5,276 bases of DNA from positions 1 through 5,276 of the forward strand of contig CAJOQA010000096.1 in NCBI GenBank assembly GCA_905236465.1, written 5' to 3'. A program made the position numbers and the translations under genes. The stretch comes from an uncultured Treponema sp. (GTDB taxonomy: Bacteria; Spirochaetota; Spirochaetia; Treponematales; Treponemataceae). This document shows positions 1 through 5,154 of this stretch, piece by piece. Each line of letters begins with the position of its first letter. The stretch's first letter is position 1. Below the pieces are notes generated by a model that was given only the letters and a program-made list of their open reading frames with translations, was not told the DNA's origin and made no database searches.

Positions 1-105
1 CCCGAACCAATAGCGCGTCAACTCCCCTTTTACGTTTCGATATTCAAGATAAAGCCACTTGCCTTCATAGATTGCACGGAAAATGTCGCGTGAGATGTGG
101 GACAT
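1..105 (-). CDS. Partial gene, WYL-like N-terminus (runs off left edge)
   Basis: Only the first 35 codons are in the window; the frame stays open to base 1. The peptide begins MSHISRDIFRAIYEGKWLYL and continues with EYRNVKGELTRYWFG. The pattern of an 'I..AI..GK.L.I.Y.N..GE.T.YW' helix then strand resembles the opening of WYL-type domains, which sense ligands or nucleic acid and sit in regulators and in some defence and helicase proteins. This is family resemblance by eye, and the rest of the protein is unseen, so no function is claimed. The ATG at 105 is preferred because AGGA (114-117) lies 8 nt upstream. An in-frame ATG at 120 overlaps the previous stop as ATGA but has no ribosome-binding site. 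The gap to the upstream 104-residue gene is 11 nt, which implies one operon and probable translational coupling. Confidence 0.55.
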   Translation of the reverse strand, partial: MSHISRDIFRAIYEGKWLYLEYRNVKGELTRYWFG

Positions 106-116
106 GGGGTTATTCC

Positions 117-431
117 TCATTTACGAAAGTACACCGCAGGGGCGTACTCTGTTTCAGTAATAATATCGGCATTTGCTTTGATAAACTCATCTCCCATTAA
201 GTCTTTAAGATTCTTAAAGTTGAATTCAATACAAGATGAAAAGTCTAGAGGGTCATCAAAAATCTGCATGAGGCGGGAAAGCATAACGACAGGTTTTGTG
301 ATTTTTCCCACATGAAGTGGTGCTTTTACATCAAAAAATTGCTTTGCATTTGCATTATCAGCATTTTCTCTAATTACAAATTTAATGATTTCATCCAAAC
401 GTTTTTTTATTTCATCAAATTCGGCTTTCAT
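117..431 (-). CDS. Orphan protein of 104 residues, function unknown
   Basis: I do not recognise this family. The protein is small, charged and soluble-looking, with no signal peptide or membrane segment. Residues 1-30 (MKAEFDEIKKRLDEIIKFVI onward) look like an amphipathic or coiled-coil helix. A middle section (about residues 33-60) holds 'DVKAPLHVGKITKPVVMLSR', and the end is acidic and aromatic (TETEYAPAVYFRK). The start at 431 is supported by AGGAG five bases upstream. The gene is followed at 11 nt by the WYL-like gene, so the two probably work together. The upstream gap to the HNH remnant is 70 bp and contains an AT-rich inverted repeat. I see no convincing promoter there, so the gene may depend on read-through from the promoter near 2400. 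Confidence 0.7.
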   Translation of the reverse strand: MKAEFDEIKKRLDEIIKFVIRENADNANAKQFFDVKAPLHVGKITKPVVMLSRLMQIFDDPLDFSSCIEFNFKNLKDLMGDEFIKANADIITETEYAPAVYFRK

Positions 432-445
432 GACGACTCCTGTTT

Positions 446-469
446 ATTGTTAATCACTAATGTAACAAT
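446..469. repeat. AT-rich inverted repeat upstream of the 104-residue gene
   Basis: A perfect 7-bp inverted repeat, ATTGTTA (446-452) and TAACAAT (463-469), with a 10-nt centre, lies 15 bp before the start codon at 431. It could be an operator or a weak leader hairpin. A chance palindrome in AT-rich DNA is also possible. No clear -35/-10 pair accompanies it. Confidence 0.3.
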
Positions 470-501
470 TATGCCGAGCATTACTATTTTTCATCATTGG
501 G

Positions 502-945
502 TTATTTCTTAAACACATTCTGCCTGTGGTATGAAATATAAGGGGCATTGTTTTCTGTAACTTCAATCTTTGCATCACTTCTTATATTCATAAATATTTT
601 ATCTGTTCCTGATAACTTGTCGGAAATCAGGATACAGCCATTATTGTCAAAGCTGATGAAACCACTATCAACGAGTTTGTCATGGTTAGGGCATAATAAC
701 AATCCATTTTCTATATCAAGTTTTTCTTTTTTATCACTTTTTGACCAAGGCTTCAAATGGCTAGCAATCAATAAATTTTGATTCTGAACTCCACATAAAC
801 AGCATTTTCCATATTTTCTTAAAAGTCCATCCCTGAGTTTCCAATATATCATCGCTAACGTAATACCAGGGGCTGATTTCCTCATAGCTTTGCCCAAGCA
901 ACATGATTTTTTTACCTGCCTTTGACAAAGAATAAGTACCTGCAT
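502..945 (-). CDS. HNH endonuclease C-terminal domain, truncated remnant
   Basis: The frame encodes a complete HNH nuclease domain of the type found at the C-terminus of restriction-like endonucleases. It has Cys48-x2-Cys51, then His63 in IASHLKPW, Asn80 in LDIENGLLLCPNH, and Cys85-x2-His88. The following GFISFDNNGCILIS strand and the terminal YHRQNVFKK are typical of the family's end. Such a domain cuts DNA, with the His metal site as catalytic centre. Homology only begins near residue 36 (about base 840). Residues 1-31 are DUF4846 remnant DNA read in another frame, so the usual N-terminal part of the nuclease is missing. Neither the ATG at 945 nor the one at 852 (MIYWKLRDG) has a ribosome-binding site. 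I judge this to be a leftover of a larger gene, although the domain is intact and could be expressed at a low level. Confidence 0.6.
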   Translation of the reverse strand: MQVLILCQRQVKKSCCLGKAMRKSAPGITLAMIYWKLRDGLLRKYGKCCLCGVQNQNLLIASHLKPWSKSDKKEKLDIENGLLLCPNHDKLVDSGFISFDNNGCILISDKLSGTDKIFMNIRSDAKIEVTENNAPYISYHRQNVFKK

Positions 946-1458
946 AAGAATAGATGAGTTTTAAATATTCGTCAAAGATTTCTCTTGAAGTTTCTTTTTT
1001 GAATCCGGATTTCCAGACTGAATCATTTCCTGCGACAATAACCCTTTCCCCGTTGCTATATCTTTCAAAAGGAACAAGCATGCCGTTGGTGATATAAAAT
1101 TTTATTTCTGAAAATCGTTTTTGGCTGTATAGGTATTCGGCGCGTAATTTAATTACTGATCCGCACATTGAATAAGATCCGCAGACAAAAGGGGCATATC
1201 AAAAACAGAAACATGTACTTTATTTCTTTTTTCCTGTCCATTATATAATAGCACAGGGGAGCCATATTTCTTTAATGGACAAATTCGCAAATAGTCAGCA
1301 AAAGAATTTGAATCAACATGAATCCTTTCATAGCCAGGTGGAGGGCTGAACCTCTCAATTATGGTGTTACCATTTTTATTAATTTCTTGGGAAAAAGCAG
1401 GAAGGGCAATAAAGGCCAAAAAAAGTAAAACCAAAGATTTTTTCACTGTTAGCTCCAT
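761..1458 (-). pseudogene. DUF4846 secreted protein, frameshifted and internally deleted
   Basis: Two overlapping frames together spell one DUF4846 protein. The 5' part (1153-1458) has a signal peptide (residues 1-23, cleavage AFS|QE) and the family opening FSPPPGYERI, SFADYLR, PLKKYGSPVLLYNG, VHVSVFDMPL, LIQCAD. It then hits TAA at 1153-1155. The 3' part (761-1168, another frame) continues exactly where the family should: SVIKLRAEYLYSQKRFSEI, NGM, FDEYLKLIYSYAGTYSL, then KKIMLLGQSY, ISPWY and GWTF. One base appears to be missing near 1157-1161 (GATCAG where GATTCAG would restore the frame). The conserved block that normally follows GTLSL, with a GDVFIQGGSPGHAVIV-type motif, is absent at about base 920. 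A shorter piece is missing at about 883. The 3' end runs into HNH nuclease DNA. The function of DUF4846 is unknown, and this copy is almost certainly dead. It starts 15 bp after the 299-residue gene and would be co-transcribed with it. Confidence 0.8.
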
Positions 1459-1473
1459 ATCTTCACAAAACTT

Positions 1474-2373
1474 TCATTTTATAAAGAAATCAATTAGCAA
1501 GTAGTCCTCGGTATATATCCATATACCCATGCAATATTTTACAGAAGAAATAGTGAATGTCACGCTAGTTACAATATCTTCGTATTCTTCATACTGTATG
1601 TCTTTTGCTTCTATATTGTTCTTCTTAAATTCAGGGAAAATGTATTTCTCAAATAAAAGTCTGTCTACACCAATGCAATCCCCCAATTCTCTTACAAAAT
1701 CTTCACAGTGAGAATATTTAAAAAGGACTTCTGATTCAATGGGACAACCTAGGAATTTTTCCCCCGGTCGCCAAGCTTCTACATCTGTGGGAAGAATCCT
1801 TACATAGCATTTTTTATCTTGCAATTCTTTATTGATTTTTTGCAAGCCACTATATACTTTTTCGTCTTTAACTTCTCTTTTTGGTGAAAGAAAATTTATG
1901 CATAAATCTTTGTATTTTGTTCCTTCATAAACTTTAGGAAATGTTAGTTCTATTGTTCCCAAATTGCTTTGGGTGTCTGAAAGGACTATTTTTTGCGGTT
2001 CAGGAGTATCTTTTAATTCATATGATTTACTTTTCTTCAAATTGGTAAAATATACGTTTACGATTTTGGGTCTGGAATTTTTATAGTATAAATCATTTCT
2101 GCCTTCTTTTACAAATCCTATGGAAATATATAGTTCGTTTGTATTACAATTTTTAATCGTAATTTTAGAGTTTTCACCGTTGTTTCCACCAGCAGTGACC
2201 CAGGGTAAATCCTTTACTGGTGATAGGTTACTTGCGCAGTATTCTGTGTCAGATTCTTTTAGATAACTTGAAACTTCTATATTCCTTTCACTAAAAGGCA
2301 AGTACAAATAGGTTTTCTCTGCGAAAAGAAAAGTATTAAGACATAAAATTGTTAAAAATACGAATTTTTTCAT
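1474..2373 (-). CDS. Secreted protein with NADase-type glycan-binding domain
   Basis: The product is 299 residues. Residues 1-19 form a Sec signal peptide (MKKFVFLTILCLNTFLFA, cleavage near A18|E19), so it is exported to the periplasm or cell surface. Residues about 28-165 match the pattern of the discoidin-like 'NADase-type glycan-binding' domain: an IEVSSYLKES strand, YCASNLSPVKDLPWVTAGG (the 'ENL.DG...TAWVEG' region), then ISIGFVKEGRNDLYYKNSRPKIVNVYF (the 'NGY.K....Y..N.R.K...I' region). The remainder (about 170-299) has six cysteines, including YSHCEDFVRELGDC, and I do not recognise it. The start at 2373 is preferred over an upstream ATG at 2422-2424 because AGGAGA (2381-2386) sits 7 nt before it and because the longer form would begin inside the promoter. 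The partner sugar is unknown. The domain call is by eye. Confidence 0.75.
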   Translation of the reverse strand: MKKFVFLTILCLNTFLFAEKTYLYLPFSERNIEVSSYLKESDTEYCASNLSPVKDLPWVTAGGNNGENSKITIKNCNTNELYISIGFVKEGRNDLYYKNSRPKIVNVYFTNLKKSKSYELKDTPEPQKIVLSDTQSNLGTIELTFPKVYEGTKYKDLCINFLSPKREVKDEKVYSGLQKINKELQDKKCYVRILPTDVEAWRPGEKFLGCPIESEVLFKYSHCEDFVRELGDCIGVDRLLFEKYIFPEFKKNNIEAKDIQYEEYEDIVTSVTFTISSVKYCMGIWIYTEDYLLIDFFIK

Positions 2374-2395
2374 TTTTCTCTCTCCTATAATTCGT

Positions 2396-2424
2396 ATTAT
2401 AATAAATTTTTTTTTGTAATGCAA
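2396..2424 (-). promoter_or_regulatory. Sigma70-type promoter of the 299-residue gene
   Basis: Reading the minus strand, TTGCAT (2419-2424) and a perfect TATAAT (2396-2401) are separated by exactly 17 bp of A/T-rich spacer. Transcription would start near 2389, giving a leader of only about 15 nt that carries the AGGAGA ribosome-binding site. It would also transcribe the DUF4846 and HNH remnants and possibly the genes beyond, because no terminator is visible between them. Confidence 0.8.
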
Positions 2425-2435
2425 GTACTTTTTTC

Positions 2436-2465
2436 CTACCGCAGTCCAAAATACAACTGCGGTAG
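2436..2465 (-). terminator. Hairpin after enolase, atypical terminator
   Basis: A perfect 10-bp stem, CTACCGCAGT (2436-2445) with ACTGCGGTAG (2456-2465), encloses a 10-nt loop. It lies 21 bp past the enolase stop and 11 bp before the -35 box of the next promoter, a sensible place for enolase transcription to end. In the enolase direction the stem is followed by GAAAAAAG, not a U-tract. On the other strand it is followed by AAAATTTTT. It may therefore be an mRNA 3'-end stabiliser or work with another factor. Confidence 0.5.
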
Positions 2466-2486
2466 AAAATTTTTATAGGGGCCTGT

Positions 2487-3782
2487 TTACTTTAGTCTCT
2501 TGTAGCCGTAAACTGCCAAATCTCCCAGTTCTTCTTCTATGCGGAGTAGCTGATTGTACTTTGCCATGCGGTCTGAACGGCTTGCAGAACCAGTTTTGAT
2601 CTGACCTGAATTTGTTGCAACTGCAATGTCGGCAATTGTAGCATCTTCTGTTTCGCCAGATCTGTGGCTAGTTACTGTAGTATAGCCGTGACGGTGGGCC
2701 ATTTCAATAGCGTCAAGTGTTTCTGTAAGGGAGCCAATCTGATTTACCTTTATTAGAATTGAGTTAGCGCAGCCGCTTTCAATTCCCTTCTTAAGGTATT
2801 CAACATTGGTTACAAATAAATCATCACCTACGAGCTGACATTTTGAGCCAATTTTATCAGTAAGCAATTTCCAACCTTCCCAGTCACATTCAGCCATTCC
2901 GTCTTCAATAGAATCAATCGGATACTTTGAGACTAGCTCTTCAAGATAGGCAGCCTGTTCTGCACTGCTTCTCTTTTTTCCGCTAGAACCTTCCTTCCAG
3001 GTGTAGTCGTAAACTTTTGCATCCTTGTTGTAGAATTCACTTGATGCGCAGTCCATTGCAATCTTTACATCTTGACCAGGTTTGTAACCTGCCTTTTCAA
3101 TCGCTTTTACAATAGTAGAAAGTGCATCTTCTGTTCCGTCAAGGGCAGGTGCAAATCCACCTTCATCGCCAACAGCAGTTGAAAGACCTCGTTCTTTTAA
3201 AACTGATTTCAGTGCGTGGAAAACTTCTGTTCCCATGCGGATTCCTTCTTTAAAAGAAGGGGCACCAACAGGGCGAATCATGAATTCCTGAAAGCATATA
3301 GGTGCATCAGAGTGGGCACCGGCATTTATGATGTTCATCATTGGAACAGGAAGAGTGTATGTGTTTGTTCCCCCAATGTAGCGATAAAGTGGAAGTCCCA
3401 ATGCATTCGCTGCAGCCTTTGCTACTGCAAGTGAAACTCCAAGTATTGCGTTTGCACCTAGCTTTGACTTTGTTTTTGTTCCGTCAAGTGCAAGCATCTT
3501 TTTGTCTATGGCCCGCTGATTCAATGCACAGCTACCAACAAGGGCAGGAGCAATCACCGTATTTACATTTGCAACAGCTTTCTGCACTCCTTTGCCTAAA
3601 TAGCGTCCCTTGTCTCCGTCGCGTAGCTCTAGAGCTTCGTTCTCTCCTGTAGATGCCCCGCTTGGAACAGAAGCGCGACCTAATGTTCCGTCTTCAAGAA
3701 CAACATCAACTTCTACTGTTGGGTTTCCGCGAGAATCAAGAATTTCCCTACCAATAACTTTTGCAATATTGAATTTACTCAT
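2487..3782 (-). CDS. eno: Enolase (phosphopyruvate hydratase)
   Basis: Enolase interconverts 2-phosphoglycerate and phosphoenolpyruvate in glycolysis. It is a cytoplasmic, Mg-dependent homodimer or octamer. The 431 residues are full family length. The N-terminal domain opens with the hallmark REILDSRGNPTVEV (12-25) and the mobile SGASTGENEA loop (41-50). The barrel domain carries the catalytic acids Glu166 (CFQEF) and Glu207 (GDEGGF), metal ligands Asp244 (AMDCASSEF), Glu293 (SIEDG) and Asp320 (VGDDLF), catalytic Lys345 in the signature LIKVNQIGSLTET (343-355), SHRSGET (372-378) and Lys396 (IKTG). Nothing essential is missing. The ATG at 3782 has AGAGG 9 nt upstream. The gene stands alone between a terminator on its 5' side and a hairpin on its 3' side. 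As in many spirochaetes, surface exposure is possible but the sequence does not show it. Confidence 0.98.
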   Translation of the reverse strand: MSKFNIAKVIGREILDSRGNPTVEVDVVLEDGTLGRASVPSGASTGENEALELRDGDKGRYLGKGVQKAVANVNTVIAPALVGSCALNQRAIDKKMLALDGTKTKSKLGANAILGVSLAVAKAAANALGLPLYRYIGGTNTYTLPVPMMNIINAGAHSDAPICFQEFMIRPVGAPSFKEGIRMGTEVFHALKSVLKERGLSTAVGDEGGFAPALDGTEDALSTIVKAIEKAGYKPGQDVKIAMDCASSEFYNKDAKVYDYTWKEGSSGKKRSSAEQAAYLEELVSKYPIDSIEDGMAECDWEGWKLLTDKIGSKCQLVGDDLFVTNVEYLKKGIESGCANSILIKVNQIGSLTETLDAIEMAHRHGYTTVTSHRSGETEDATIADIAVATNSGQIKTGSASRSDRMAKYNQLLRIEEELGDLAVYGYKRLK

Positions 3783-3803
3783 ATTACTTTACCTCTTAAA
3801 AAA

Positions 3804-3832
3804 AGTATGTGCTTCTTATGGATATTTCTAAA
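3804..3832 (-). promoter_or_regulatory. Candidate enolase promoter
   Basis: On the minus strand TTTAGA (3827-3832) and CATACT (3804-3809) are 17 bp apart. Each box matches the sigma70 consensus at four of six positions. Transcription would begin near 3797, leaving a leader of about 15 nt. The -35 box overlaps the arm of the hairpin at 3827-3856. No better pair is visible between the terminator and the gene. Confidence 0.4.
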
Positions 3833-3856
3833 AACTTGCTAGCGCAAGTTTTTAGA
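3827..3856. terminator. Second, symmetrical terminator-like hairpin
   Basis: A perfect 13-bp stem (3827-3839 with 3844-3856) closes a 4-nt loop. The core CTTGC/GCAAG is flanked by A5 on one side and T5 on the other, so on either strand it reads as a short GC-containing stem followed by TTTTTAGA. This is the layout of a bidirectional terminator. It would back up the flavodoxin terminator just before it. An operator role is the alternative, since TTGC-N4-GCAA recurs 24 bp away. Confidence 0.5.
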
Positions 3857-3869
3857 GGCTTGCTTTAGC

Positions 3870-3918
3870 AAAAAAAAACGACCACCGGCTACACTGCAGA
3901 AAAGAACCGGTGGCCGCT
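3870..3918 (-). terminator. Intrinsic terminator of the DUF3793-flavodoxin operon
   Basis: On the minus strand the arms CGGCCACCGG (3907-3916) and CCGGTGGTCG (3879-3888) pair over 10 bp with one G-U, around an 18-nt loop. They are followed at once by nine T residues (3870-3878). This is a classic rho-independent terminator, 51 bp after the flavodoxin stop. Confidence 0.9.
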
Positions 3919-3952
3919 AAAAAAAGTTTTGCCCCTTTTTATCTATTGTGAA

Positions 3953-3979
3953 CTTCTTGTCCGGTATGCTAACAAGAAG
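3953..3979. repeat. Inverted repeat across the flavodoxin stop codon
   Basis: CTTCTTGT (3953-3960) and ACAAGAAG (3972-3979) form a perfect 8-bp stem with an 11-nt loop. The loop contains the TAG stop at 3969-3971. No U-tract follows, so it is not a terminator. It may be a minor mRNA 3' structure or chance. Confidence 0.35.
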
Positions 3980-4385
3980 AGCCAAGAGCCTCACATTCAG
4001 CTACGACATCAGCTTCTGGTTCAAGATGACCTTTAAGACCTTCTCCGTTTACAACTGTTGCACCGCAATTCTTTATACGGTCTGCCCAATCGCGAAGCCA
4101 CTGTCCGTCGCCCCAATCGTAAGAACCAAATATTCCAATTTTTTTGCCGGAGATTTTTCCTTCAATTGAAGCAAAGAAGGTCTCCATGCTGTCTTCCAAA
4201 ACCTCATCTCCCATAGCAGGGCTTCCTAAAAGGATCAAATCACTTGCAAGAACTTCATCTGCATTTGCAGCATCTGCTGTAGTGTAAATAACTTCTGCTC
4301 CTGATTTTTCAGCTCCGCTTTTTACAGCTTCTGCCATTTTTTCTGTATTACCAGTTGTTGTGCTGTAAACAATTGCTTTTTTCAT
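3969..4385 (-). CDS. Short-chain flavodoxin
   Basis: Flavodoxins are small soluble FMN proteins that carry one or two electrons and often replace ferredoxin when iron is scarce. The 138 residues are normal length for the short-chain class, which lacks the extra loop. After the first strand (KKAIVYS) comes the FMN phosphate loop STTTGNT (8-14). The loops flanking the isoalloxazine ring are LLGSPAMGDEVLE (52-64) and GSYDWGDGQWL (87-97), with Tyr89 and Trp91 as likely stacking residues. The ATG at 4385 has a strong GGAGGT (4390-4395) four bases upstream. That start and its ribosome-binding site lie inside the DUF3793 gene, so the two share 38 nt and are probably translated in a coupled way. A strong terminator follows the stop. 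The physiological partner cannot be read from the sequence. Confidence 0.93.
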   Translation of the reverse strand: MKKAIVYSTTTGNTEKMAEAVKSGAEKSGAEVIYTTADAANADEVLASDLILLGSPAMGDEVLEDSMETFFASIEGKISGKKIGIFGSYDWGDGQWLRDWADRIKNCGATVVNGEGLKGHLEPEADVVAECEALGSSC

Positions 4386-4962
4386 TTAGACCTCCATATG
4401 TCTTTTTATATTTACTAACGGTTTCTAAAATTGTGTTGCCTTCTTCTAACCTCAATTTGCAGAAGGAAGAGCAGTCCTTGTATTTTTGCATCAAACTTAT
4501 GGCTTTATCTGCATTTCCATAAACTTTCCAAAAGCCACAGTAGGTAAAATTCTCCCCCTTGTATTTTTCAAACTGAATTACATCAGATAGGGGGTAGCCC
4601 AAAAACAGGCCTACCTCGTGGGGAAAGTCCCTTCTGTTTTTCAGCCTAGAAAAAAGTTCCGCCAAAATAAACTCTTGTCCCCTTTCTACAGGGTAGCCCT
4701 TTTTCTTTAGGTAAATACAACTTTGCTTTTTAACACAGAGCTCAGCCAAGGCTTTTTCATCGTACACAAAATAAAGGGCGTGGCCGTCTTCTTTTACGAT
4801 AGCCGTAATTTTTTTTCCTTCAGTTTTAAAAGCCTTTCCTACAGATTTAGCTTTTTTTTCAGCCAATAAGTCATCACTTTTTTTCATAGAAAAAAGACAT
4901 GACGGCTTTATTCCACAGAGGGTAGGCATGGTAAATCTTAAGATTGCATCATCAAAACTCAA
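4348..4962 (-). CDS. DUF3793 family protein
   Basis: The 204 residues match the DUF3793 pattern throughout: an N-terminal DDAILRFTMPTLCGIKPSCL (4-23), the block FPHEVGLFLGYPLSDVIQFE (113-132), then YCGFWKVYGNADKA (141-154) and a KYKDC segment. It is cytoplasmic, with no signal peptide or membrane span, and the function is not known. From memory of other genomes, relatives in Clostridia and Treponema often sit beside flavodoxin and ferrous-iron transport genes, which hints at a role in iron or redox metabolism; that is association only. The start is TTG at 4960-4962, supported by GGAG 7 nt upstream and by family-like sequence from residue 4 onward. The first in-frame ATG (residue 12) has no ribosome-binding site and would cut the conserved opening. 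The 3' end overlaps flavodoxin by 38 nt, and the last 13 or so residues are probably unconserved. Confidence 0.88.
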   Translation of the reverse strand: MSFDDAILRFTMPTLCGIKPSCLFSMKKSDDLLAEKKAKSVGKAFKTEGKKITAIVKEDGHALYFVYDEKALAELCVKKQSCIYLKKKGYPVERGQEFILAELFSRLKNRRDFPHEVGLFLGYPLSDVIQFEKYKGENFTYCGFWKVYGNADKAISLMQKYKDCSSFCKLRLEEGNTILETVSKYKKTYGGLNEKSNCLQHNNW

Positions 4963-4969
4963 CTTTTTG

Positions 4970-4973
4970 CTCC
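4970..4973 (-). promoter_or_regulatory. Ribosome-binding site deciding a TTG start
   Basis: GGAG on the minus strand lies 7 nt before the TTG at 4962. It is the only good Shine-Dalgarno match near the start of the DUF3793 gene, which favours TTG over the ATG at 4929. Confidence 0.7.
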
Positions 4974-4975
4974 GC

Positions 4976-5013
4976 GTTAGTATAAACTAACTATAAGTAG
5001 TTATACCTAACTA
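4976..5013. promoter_or_regulatory. Tandem palindromic operator, DtxR/IdeR-like
   Basis: There are two 16-bp palindromes. In the minus reading, TAGTTAGGTATAACTA (4998-5013) has 6-bp arms and contains the -10 box. GTTAGTTTATACTAAC (4976-4991) is symmetrical at 14 of 16 positions and covers the transcript start. Their centres are 22 bp apart, two helical turns, so dimers would bind the same face. The heptamer TAGTTAG also recurs directly 20 bp apart. The TTAG/TTAGG half-sites recall DtxR/IdeR operators more than Fur boxes. The position predicts repression of the DUF3793-flavodoxin operon; the regulator's identity is inference. Confidence 0.6.
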
Positions 5014-5028
5014 TTTCATTTTTGTCAA
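5000..5028 (-). promoter_or_regulatory. Sigma70-type promoter of the DUF3793-flavodoxin operon
   Basis: On the minus strand a perfect TTGACA (5023-5028) and TATAAC (5000-5005) are separated by exactly 17 bp. The predicted start is near 4993, giving a leader of about 30 nt. The -10 box is inside the first operator palindrome. Confidence 0.85.
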
Positions 5029-5081
5029 CTGATTTTTTTGAAAATTCAAAATTGCTTTTTTTCAGTTTCTGCTTTTCTCCC

Positions 5082-5110
5082 TTGATAGAGAACCATGAAA
5101 CTGATATACT
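5082..5110 (+). promoter_or_regulatory. Divergent promoter of the right-edge gene
   Basis: TTGATA (5082-5087) and TATACT (5105-5110) are 17 bp apart, and TG at 5102-5103 gives an extended -10. Transcription would start near 5117, about 38 nt before the ATG at 5155. Its -35 box is 53 bp from that of the opposing promoter, so the two polymerases would bind separately. Confidence 0.75.
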
Positions 5111-5154
5111 AATACGGGATTTACCCCAATTTATTGATAGGAAGTGTAAAAAAA

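Noticed and set aside
450..497. A 15-codon minus-strand frame (MMKNSNARHNCYISD) after the HNH stop
   Set aside because: It has no clear ribosome-binding site and is too short to support as a gene.
97..781. Plus-strand frames opposite the orphan gene and the HNH remnant
   Set aside because: The minus-strand proteins make sense (HNH motif, good ribosome-binding site for the orphan gene). The plus frames have low-complexity, unconvincing products.
1153..1168. Programmed frameshifting in the DUF4846 gene
   Set aside because: There is no slippery heptamer or downstream structure, and other lesions in the same gene indicate simple decay.
2374..2424. Upstream in-frame start extending the 299-residue protein by 17 residues
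   Set aside because: It would place the coding start within the -35 box and bury the signal peptide. The internal ATG has a proper ribosome-binding site.
2371..2427. Lipoprotein reading of the 299-residue protein (Cys11 in the signal peptide)
   Set aside because: Cys11 follows TIL, a poor lipobox, and lies too early in the hydrophobic core. An ordinary signal peptidase site at LFA|E fits better.
3216..3831. Plus-strand open frames opposite enolase
   Set aside because: They are antisense shadows of a highly conserved gene, with no family resemblance or ribosome-binding sites.
3948..4169. Plus-strand frame opposite flavodoxin
   Set aside because: It is an antisense shadow; the flavodoxin motifs on the minus strand account for the region.
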